This document shows, piece after piece, positions 56,957-64,000 of a stretch of DNA of 64,000 nt. The position numbers were made by a program, and so were the translations under genes. This DNA is from Vibrio penaeicida (GTDB lineage Bacteria > Pseudomonadota > Gammaproteobacteria > Enterobacterales > Vibrionaceae): NCBI RefSeq assembly GCF_002933855.1, contig NZ_BFAQ01000020.1, positions 1-64,000 of the forward strand, read 5' to 3'. The notes beneath the pieces are model-generated. The model searched no databases, was not told the origin of the DNA, and worked only from the letters and a program-made list of their open reading frames with translations. Position 1 is the stretch's first letter, and every line of letters begins with the position of its first letter.

Positions 56957-58381
56957 ATGAGTAAGAAACTGCTAATTAAAACTTGGGGCTGCCAGATGAA
57001 CGAATACGATTCGTCAAAAATGGCCGACCTGCTTAATGCCGCCAACGGATACGAGCTAACAGAGGAACCTGAAGAAGCAGACGTTCTATTACTTAACACC
57101 TGTTCAATCCGAGAAAAAGCGCAAGAGAAAGTCTTCCACCAGCTTGGTCGCTGGAAAACACTGAAAGACAAAAAACCTGGCGTAGTTATCGGGGTTGGCG
57201 GCTGTGTAGCCACGCAAGAAGGTGATCATATTCGACAACGCGCCCCTTTTGTTGACGTTATTTTTGGTCCACAAACCCTTCACCGTCTACCGGAGATGAT
57301 CAAATCATCTCACGACAATTCAGCACCTGTTATGGATATTTCTTTCCCAGAAATAGAGAAATTCGATAACTTACCTGAGCCTCGAGCTGAAGGGGCAACC
57401 GCTTTTGTTTCGATTATGGAAGGGTGCTCTAAATATTGTACTTTTTGTGTAGTACCGTATACCCGTGGTGAAGAAGTCAGCCGCCCAATGGACGATGTGT
57501 TATTTGAAATCGCCCAGTTAGCCGAGCAAGGGGTACGTGACGTTAACCTGCTGGGTCAAAACGTAAATGCCTACCGTGGTGCAACTTTTGATGATGATAT
57601 CTGCAGCTTCGCGGAGCTATTGCGTCTTGTTGCGTCTATCGATGGGATTGACCGCATTCGATTTACGACCAGCCACCCACTTGAATTTACTGACGACATC
57701 ATTGCCGTGTATGAAGATACGCCGGAGTTGGTGAGCTTCCTTCACCTGCCTGTACAAAGTGGTTCCGATCGCATTTTGACGATGATGAAGCGCCCACATA
57801 CCGCTATCGAATACAAATCCATTATCCGTAAGCTGAGAAAAGCGCGTCCAGAAATTCAAATCAGCTCCGATTTTATCGTGGCATTCCCTGGCGAATCGGA
57901 CAAAGACTTCCAAGACACAATGAAGCTGATCAAGCAGGTCGACTTCGACATGAGCTTTAGCTTCATTTATTCAGCTCGACCAGGTACACCTGCGGCAGAT
58001 TATCCGTGTGATGTCAGCGAGCAAACCAAGAAAGATCGCCTTTACGAATTGCAACAACAAATCAATACTCAAGCAATGCGCTACTCTCGTTTGATGATGG
58101 GTACTGAACAGCGTATTCTTGTTGAAGGTCCATCTAAGAAAAACTTGATGGAACTTCGCGGTCGTACGGAGAACAACCGAGTGGTTAACTTCGAAGGCCC
58201 TGCAGAACTCATCGGCCAGTTTGTCGACGTCAATATCGTCGATGTATTCGCGAATTCACTTCGTGGTGAACTGGTTCGAACTGAAAAAGAAATGAACCTT
58301 CGCGTGGTGACCTCTCCATCTGCAATGATGGAAAAAACCCGCAAGGAAGATGAGCTAGGTGTAGCAACCTTTACACCATAA
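56957..58381 (+). CDS. miaB: tRNA-2-methylthio-N6-isopentenyladenosine synthase MiaB
   Basis: This 474-residue protein has three N-terminal cluster cysteines in '[19 protein letters not shown]', '[20 protein letters not shown]' and '[11 protein letters not shown]', the radical SAM '[13 protein letters not shown]', and a C-terminal TRAM domain ('[13 protein letters not shown]'-like). It adds the methylthio group to i6A37 of tRNAs reading U-starting codons. ATG 56957 gives the family's usual '[11 protein letters not shown]' start; ATG 56939 is upstream in frame but lacks a site. First gene of miaB-ybeZ-ybeY-ybeX-lnt. Confidence 0.97.
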   Translation: MSKKLLIKTWGCQMNEYDSSKMADLLNAANGYELTEEPEEADVLLLNTCSIREKAQEKVFHQLGRWKTLKDKKPGVVIGVGGCVATQEGDHIRQRAPFVDVIFGPQTLHRLPEMIKSSHDNSAPVMDISFPEIEKFDNLPEPRAEGATAFVSIMEGCSKYCTFCVVPYTRGEEVSRPMDDVLFEIAQLAEQGVRDVNLLGQNVNAYRGATFDDDICSFAELLRLVASIDGIDRIRFTTSHPLEFTDDIIAVYEDTPELVSFLHLPVQSGSDRILTMMKRPHTAIEYKSIIRKLRKARPEIQISSDFIVAFPGESDKDFQDTMKLIKQVDFDMSFSFIYSARPGTPAADYPCDVSEQTKKDRLYELQQQINTQAMRYSRLMMGTEQRILVEGPSKKNLMELRGRTENNRVVNFEGPAELIGQFVDVNIVDVFANSLRGELVRTEKEMNLRVVTSPSAMMEKTRKEDELGVATFTP

Positions 58382-58404
58382 GCTTACAGATTAAATAACC
58401 ATGT

Positions 58405-58430
58405 AGAGCCCGGTCGAAGTCGGGCTTTAT
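58405..58430 (+). terminator. Weak hairpin between miaB and ybeZ
   Basis: AGCCCG (58407-58412) pairs with CGGGCT (58421-58426), followed by a short T-rich stretch. It may partly end or attenuate miaB transcripts before ybeZ. Confidence 0.5.
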
Positions 58431-58455
58431 TGTCATGGTTTAATGTGAGGCAGCA

Positions 58456-59565
58456 TTGAGTAATAAAATCGTCACTCTAGAAATCGATCTAGAACCTTCA
58501 GACAACCGTCGCTTGTCCAGCCTTTGTGGTCCTTTCGACGACAATATCAAACATTTAGAACGCCGACTTGGTGTAGAAATAAACCATCGTAGCAACTTCT
58601 TTTCCGTTGTGGGTAAACCCCATACCGCCTCGGCTGCGCTGGATATCATCAAATCTTTATATGTTGAGACCGCGCCTGTTAAAGGTCAAGTTACCGACAT
58701 CGAACCTGAATTGATTCACCTTGCCATCAAAGAATCAGGCGTATTGGAGCAATCCACAGAATCCGCCATCGAGCATGGTAAAGAAGTCTTTATCAAAACC
58801 AAAAAAGGCGTGATCAAGCCACGTACCCCTAACCAAGGGCAGTACTTGGTTAATATGGTGACTCACGACATCAGCTTCGGCATCGGACCAGCAGGTACGG
58901 GTAAAACCTATCTAGCTGTTGCAGCGGCTGTTGATGCTTTGGAGCGACAAGAAATTCGACGAATTCTTCTTACTCGCCCTGCGGTAGAAGCCGGTGAGAA
59001 ATTAGGCTTTTTGCCCGGTGATTTGAGCCAAAAAGTCGACCCTTACTTACGACCTCTATACGATGCTTTGTTTGAAATGCTTGGTTTTGAACGCGTTGAA
59101 AAACTCATAGAGCGTAACGTTATTGAAGTGGCCCCACTCGCCTACATGCGTGGTCGCACACTCAATGATGCCTTTATCATTCTCGATGAAAGCCAAAATA
59201 CTACGGTTGAGCAGATGAAAATGTTCCTGACACGTATCGGCTTTAACTCACGAGCGGTAATTACGGGTGACGTCACTCAAATTGATTTACCTCGTGGTGC
59301 AAAGTCTGGTCTTCGTCATGCTATCGAAGTATTGAGTGAGGTCGATGAAATAAGTTTCAACTTCTTCCTGTCTGATGATGTAGTGCGCCACCCAGTTGTT
59401 GCTCGTATCGTTAACGCCTATGAGAAGTGGGAAGCCAAAGATCAAAAAGAACGAAAAGAATACGAAAAGCGCAAGCGTGAAGAGCGGGAAGCAAAACTAC
59501 TTGAAACCCAAAGCGCCGAGCTTTTGCCACAATCGATTAGCAATGCACAATCGGTAAGTAAATAA
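58456..59565 (+). CDS. ybeZ: PhoH-like ATPase YbeZ
   Basis: This 369-residue protein has an N-terminal KH-like region ('[19 protein letters not shown]') and a PhoH ATPase domain with Walker A '[18 protein letters not shown]' and Walker B '[20 protein letters not shown]'. The C-terminal tail is highly charged. It acts with YbeY in ribosome and RNA quality control. It begins with TTG 58456, with GTGAGG 5 bp upstream. The stop overlaps the ybeY ATG (TAATG). Confidence 0.96.
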   Translation: MSNKIVTLEIDLEPSDNRRLSSLCGPFDDNIKHLERRLGVEINHRSNFFSVVGKPHTASAALDIIKSLYVETAPVKGQVTDIEPELIHLAIKESGVLEQSTESAIEHGKEVFIKTKKGVIKPRTPNQGQYLVNMVTHDISFGIGPAGTGKTYLAVAAAVDALERQEIRRILLTRPAVEAGEKLGFLPGDLSQKVDPYLRPLYDALFEMLGFERVEKLIERNVIEVAPLAYMRGRTLNDAFIILDESQNTTVEQMKMFLTRIGFNSRAVITGDVTQIDLPRGAKSGLRHAIEVLSEVDEISFNFFLSDDVVRHPVVARIVNAYEKWEAKDQKERKEYEKRKREEREAKLLETQSAELLPQSISNAQSVSK

Positions 59566-60029
59566 TGACCATCGAACTTGATCTTCAACTCGCGGTCGAA
59601 AATGAAGGTGGGCTTCCTTCACAAGAAGACTTTCAAATGTGGCTAGATAAGACCATCCCTCTTTTCCAGCCCCAAGCCGAAGTGACCATTCGCATTGTGG
59701 ACGTGGCAGAAAGCCAACAGCTTAACCACGAATACCGAGGTAAAGATAAACCAACAAACGTACTTTCATTTCCATTTGAAGTCCCTCCGGGTATCGAGAT
59801 GGATTTGCTTGGCGACTTGATCATCTGCCGACAAGTGGTTGAACTGGAAGCAAAAGAACAAGATAAAAACGCTACCGCGCACTGGGCGCATATGGTTGTA
59901 CATGGTAGCTTGCATCTGTTAGGTTATGATCATATCGAAGACGAGGAAGCAGAAGAAATGGAAGCCCTCGAGACCGAAATTATGCAATCTATGGGCTTCG
60001 AAGACCCATATTTAGCAGAAAAGCAGTAG
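59565..60029 (+). CDS. ybeY: Endoribonuclease YbeY
   Basis: This 154-residue protein has the zinc motif '[15 protein letters not shown]' with three histidines, and '[16 protein letters not shown]' upstream. YbeY takes part in 16S rRNA maturation and 70S ribosome quality control. It is translationally coupled to ybeZ. Confidence 0.97.
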   Translation: MTIELDLQLAVENEGGLPSQEDFQMWLDKTIPLFQPQAEVTIRIVDVAESQQLNHEYRGKDKPTNVLSFPFEVPPGIEMDLLGDLIICRQVVELEAKEQDKNATAHWAHMVVHGSLHLLGYDHIEDEEAEEMEALETEIMQSMGFEDPYLAEKQ

Positions 60030-60105
60030 CCTTCAAACTGAACGACAAATAAGGCTGCTTTAAGTGTGCTATCACACATCTGATAGCGTTAACGATTGAG
60101 AAATC

Positions 60106-61011
60106 ATGAACGAAGACAATTCGACCTCTTCTACGGAAGGGAAGAAAGAAAAAACTGAAGGTCCGAGTAGAAAGTCCTTCTTTGAACGCCTTGGTCAGCT
60201 ATTTCAAGGTGAACCGAAAGATCGTCAGGAGCTAGTTGATGTCATTCGGGACTCTGAAATAAACGAACTGATTGACCATGACACGCGAGATATGCTTGAA
60301 GGTGTTATGGAAATCGCCGAAACGCGAGTAAGGGACATCATGCTCCCACGTTCGCAAATGGTCACTGTCGAGCGAACTCATGTACTTGATGATTTAGTCG
60401 CTCTGATCACTGATGCACAGCACTCACGCTACCCAGTTATCAGTGAAGACAAAGACCATGTGGAAGGCATTCTGTTAGCGAAGGACTTATTAAAATACTT
60501 AGGTTCGGACAGTGCTCCATTCGATATAGAGCAGGTAATACGCCCTGCTGTCGTCGTTCCAGAAAGCAAACGCGTCGATCGACTGCTAAAAGAGTTCCGA
60601 GAGGAACGTTATCACATGGCAATTGTCGTAGATGAGTTCGGTGGCGTTTCTGGGCTGGTCACCATTGAAGATATCTTGGAAGAAATCGTTGGCGAAATCG
60701 AAGATGAATTCGATGACGAAGAAGAAACCGATATCAAGAAATTGAGTAAACACACCTACGCCGTTAAAGCTTTGACCACCATTGAAGACTTTAATGAAAC
60801 GTTCGGCACCACCTTCAGCGATGAAGAAGTGGATACGGTCGGCGGCATGGTGATGACCAGCTTCGGACACCTACCTACACGCGGAGAAGTGGTCGAAATT
60901 GAGCATTATTTGTTTAAGGTTACCGCTGCAGACAACCGCCGCGTCGTTCAACTTCAGGTTACTGTCCCTGATGAGGAGCCTCTTCCTGCTGAAGAGGATT
61001 TAAGTAGCTAA
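60106..61011 (+). CDS. corC: CorC/YbeX CBS-domain protein
   Basis: This 301-residue protein has a Ser/Thr/Lys-rich start, two CBS domains (about 70-190, '[17 protein letters not shown]', '[33 protein letters not shown]') and a C-terminal CorC_HlyC FAD-binding-like domain ('[21 protein letters not shown]'). Known as CorC for magnesium/cobalt efflux; the form here (YbeX) is linked to ribosome metabolism. Between ybeY and lnt, as in E. coli. Confidence 0.96.
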   Translation: MNEDNSTSSTEGKKEKTEGPSRKSFFERLGQLFQGEPKDRQELVDVIRDSEINELIDHDTRDMLEGVMEIAETRVRDIMLPRSQMVTVERTHVLDDLVALITDAQHSRYPVISEDKDHVEGILLAKDLLKYLGSDSAPFDIEQVIRPAVVVPESKRVDRLLKEFREERYHMAIVVDEFGGVSGLVTIEDILEEIVGEIEDEFDDEEETDIKKLSKHTYAVKALTTIEDFNETFGTTFSDEEVDTVGGMVMTSFGHLPTRGEVVEIEHYLFKVTAADNRRVVQLQVTVPDEEPLPAEEDLSS

Positions 61012-61064
61012 CCTGAGTTTAGGTTAACCAAGTAGCCAAATGCTACAACGATAATAAGACGAAG

Positions 61065-62591
61065 ATGATAACAATACTAAATCATCGCCTCGTGCGGCCG
61101 CTTGCGGCCGCTTTTGTTGGGGCACTGACTACGCTTGCTTTTGCACCTTACCAATTCTGGCCCGTGGCTATTCTAAGCCCGCTCCTACTTCTTCTGCTTT
61201 TAGAAAAACAAACCACCAAACAGGCATTGGCTATTGGGTTTAGCTGGGGCATTGGGCAGTTTGCCATTGGCATTAGCTGGGTTCACATCAGTATCGATAC
61301 ATTTGGTGGGTTACCCAAGTTCGCCAGTTTGGCATTGATGTTTTTGCTGATCAGTTACCTCTCGATATACCCTGCTCTATTTGCTGCCACACTCAATCGG
61401 TGGTTTCCAAACGCTAACCTCATCCGCTTTTTGCTTGCAGCTCCATCTCTATGGCTCATTAACGAATGGCTAAGAGGTTGGGTTATGACTGGCTTCCCGT
61501 GGCTATGGCTTGGATACAGTCAAATTGACTCTCCACTAAGTGTCTTTGCCCCCATAGGTGGCGTAGACAGCATAAGCTATATAATCTGGCTAATCGCAGG
61601 AGCTATCACTCTCGCGCTCACACAGAAACAATGGCATTTCTTAGCCCTTCCAGTAGGAATCTTTGCGCTTGCAGGTGCTCTTAACCTTGTTCATTGGGTA
61701 GAAGAAGACAAAGACAACACGACTAAGTTTGCGTTGATACAAGGGAACATTTCTCAGGAACTCAAATGGTTGCCCAGTCAGCGCTGGCCCACCATTATGA
61801 AATACATGGATCTGACTCGTGAAAACTGGGATGCCGACGTCGTCATTTGGCCTGAAGCCGCTATACCCGCATTTGAAAATGAATTGCCTTCTTTCCTGAG
61901 CAATTTAGACAGTGCAGGGCGCTTAAACCAAAGTGGCATCATAACGGGTATCGTAACTTCAACCAGCCGAGAAAATTTCTACAATAGTGTGATAGCTATT
62001 GGGCAGAATGAGCAAGAACAATACAACCCTAAATCTCAGCCCAAATATCACAAACATCACCTACTTCCTTTTGGTGAATTTGTCCCTTTTGGTGACATTC
62101 TTCGCCCTATTGCGCCATTTTTTAATTTACCAATGTCGTCATTTAGCCGAGGTGATTTCGTACAGGAAAACATCGAAGCCAATGGTCGTCACTTCGCGCC
62201 GGCGCTCTGTTATGAGATCATTTTCAACGAACAAGTTCGCCAGAACATCACGGAAGAGACCGACTACATACTCACCCTTTCAAACGACGCCTGGTTTGGT
62301 GATTCTATTGGACCTCACCAACATATGGAAATCGCTCAGATGCGAGCACTCGAACTAGGTCGGCCTGTTGTAAGAGCAACGAACAACGGTGTTACTGCGA
62401 TTACCGATCACAAAGGAAAGATCATTCACCAAGTACCTCAATTTAAAACAGAAGTGTTAACGGCGGAAGTGAGTTCAGCAACTGGCATGACTCCGTATAG
62501 GATATTGGGTATTTGGCCGCTGTATTTAATTGTGTTGGTTTCGCTATCAATATCGTACTTAATTGAAAAGCGTATTGCGAAGCGAACATAA
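61065..62591 (+). CDS. lnt: Apolipoprotein N-acyltransferase
   Basis: This 508-residue protein has about six N-terminal spans (up to about residue 205) and a periplasmic nitrilase-like domain with catalytic Glu in '[19 protein letters not shown]', Lys in '[18 protein letters not shown]' and Cys in '[13 protein letters not shown]'. A last span lies near 482-502. It adds the third acyl chain to lipoproteins. Tandem GCGGCCGC copies occur at its start (61094-61111) within the codons for 'VRPLAAAF'. Confidence 0.96.
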   Translation: MITILNHRLVRPLAAAFVGALTTLAFAPYQFWPVAILSPLLLLLLLEKQTTKQALAIGFSWGIGQFAIGISWVHISIDTFGGLPKFASLALMFLLISYLSIYPALFAATLNRWFPNANLIRFLLAAPSLWLINEWLRGWVMTGFPWLWLGYSQIDSPLSVFAPIGGVDSISYIIWLIAGAITLALTQKQWHFLALPVGIFALAGALNLVHWVEEDKDNTTKFALIQGNISQELKWLPSQRWPTIMKYMDLTRENWDADVVIWPEAAIPAFENELPSFLSNLDSAGRLNQSGIITGIVTSTSRENFYNSVIAIGQNEQEQYNPKSQPKYHKHHLLPFGEFVPFGDILRPIAPFFNLPMSSFSRGDFVQENIEANGRHFAPALCYEIIFNEQVRQNITEETDYILTLSNDAWFGDSIGPHQHMEIAQMRALELGRPVVRATNNGVTAITDHKGKIIHQVPQFKTEVLTAEVSSATGMTPYRILGIWPLYLIVLVSLSISYLIEKRIAKRT

Positions 62592-62610
62592 TTCTAGGAT
62601 ATTGCAAACA

Positions 62611-63093
62611 CTATGGCTTCAGCGCTTGTCGTGTGAAGCCTGTGCTGCCGCATTTCTTACAAGGCGGAATCAATGTGGCGTGATTAAAATACGATTTATC
62701 ACCGCATTCATCGCAAACCAGATACCCAAGCCCGATCACTTCACCTGTTTGATACAACCCTTTGTGGTCCAAATCTAAAAACAGCTCTTGCCACTCAACT
62801 TTGGTTCTATCGGTAATGTCCAACAACCCTTCCCAAACGGAATCGGCAATTAATCGATAAAAAGGGCTTTCGGGGAAGGTTTCTTTACTCTGTTGATAAT
62901 TTTGAGCAAATTCACTGAGATCCGAACGGACATAAGCAGAGACAAGAGAAAGTTCATCTTTAGTCATATCGCTAGCAGCAGCAACGACCTGAGACGATGT
63001 TTCCAAGACTCGTTCTAGCTCTTCAGGGCTATGTTTTAACGTATCGGTAACCTCTTCTAGGAACGCTTCATAACGGGCTTTACGCTCAGGCAT
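62611..63093 (-). CDS. ybeL: Zinc-ribbon protein YbeL (DUF1451)
   Basis: This 160-residue protein, the same length as E. coli YbeL, has the block 'VWEGLLDITDRTKVEWQELF' and 'HKGLYQTGEVIGLGYLVCDEC'. Two CxxC pairs form a zinc ribbon ('CDEC' and 'CKKC') near the C-terminus. Function is unknown. It is convergent with lnt and divergent from leuS, as the leuS-ybeL pair is in E. coli. Confidence 0.93.
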   Translation of the reverse strand: MPERKARYEAFLEEVTDTLKHSPEELERVLETSSQVVAAASDMTKDELSLVSAYVRSDLSEFAQNYQQSKETFPESPFYRLIADSVWEGLLDITDRTKVEWQELFLDLDHKGLYQTGEVIGLGYLVCDECGDKSYFNHATLIPPCKKCGSTGFTRQALKP

Positions 63094-63167
63094 AAACGAC
63101 CTCCGTGCATTGACTATTGTTGACTGTCTTTCCTTTATGTATTCTATGCTGATCTATCACAGTCTGA

Positions 63168-64000
<833 letters not shown>

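Overview
The window looks like a piece of chromosome from a Vibrio or a close relative (Vibrionaceae, Gammaproteobacteria). The evidence is the gene order hemA-prfA-prmC-SirB-kdsA divergent from lolB-ispE-prs-pth-ychF, the block miaB-ybeZ-ybeY-ybeX-lnt with ybeL/leuS, a lipoprotein form of UshA (NutA type), a much expanded metT-type tRNA operon, and protein sequences close to what I know of Vibrio proteins. No rRNA, phage, insertion sequence or CRISPR array was seen.

Layout. (1) 1-5134, minus strand: a compact type VI secretion cargo module of PAAR tip, DUF4123 chaperone, a 1185-residue effector candidate and a secreted Sel1-repeat protein that is a candidate immunity protein. The genes are joined by TAATG and ATGA overlaps, and no T6SS core genes are present. 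(2) 5483-6613: an unknown membrane protein whose stop codon lies inside a 250-bp MITE-like repeat with 11-bp terminal inverted repeats and two internal hairpins. (3) 6767-13059: a six-gene, fully overlapping operon (KAS III, OleD-like reductase, metallo-beta-lactamase fold hydrolase, PaaK/F390-synthetase-like adenylating enzyme, ATP-grasp ligase, GNAT/FemAB-like transferase). This reads as an uncharacterised biosynthetic cluster and is my best candidate for an undescribed system. (4) 13206-24724: thiD, a KdgM-like porin, an eight-repeat BIG2 lipoprotein, a small beta-barrel, a TraB/GumN protein, rluF, smrA, a DUF3149 micro-protein, tRNA-Pro with a decayed duplicate, ybaK and nutA. (5) 25078-32991: a chemoreceptor and an RND pump with adaptor, divergent from a two-component system. 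(6) 33083-42960: housekeeping genes for Kdo, release factor 1 and its methylase, haem, lipoprotein sorting, isoprenoid, PRPP and ribosome rescue.

(7) 43170-45229: a strong stable-RNA promoter driving 15 tRNA genes (3 Met-CAT, 7 Leu-TAG, 5 Gln-TTG) and one likely tRNA-Leu relic, ended by a terminator. (8) 45376-47603: a lactonase-like propeller protein and ubiF. (9) 47825-56800: a sugar-type ABC uptake and catabolic operon placed between ubiF and miaB, which are close neighbours in E. coli. It has a three-domain regulator (DeoR HTH, periplasmic-binding-protein fold, DeoR sensor), a binding protein, two permeases, an enoyl-CoA hydratase, an SDR dehydrogenase, a mutarotase-like protein and an ATPase. 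It ends in a scar where the first codons of a solute-binding-protein gene are fused to the frameshifted 3' end of a CaiB/BaiF CoA-transferase gene. (10) 56957-64000: miaB, ybeZ, ybeY, corC, lnt, ybeL and the start of leuS.

How the parts work together: regions 6, 7 and 10 are core information-processing and envelope genes. Regions 1, 3 and 9 are accessory modules for antagonism, probable secondary metabolism and nutrient uptake. All family names come from reading the translations; no database search was run.
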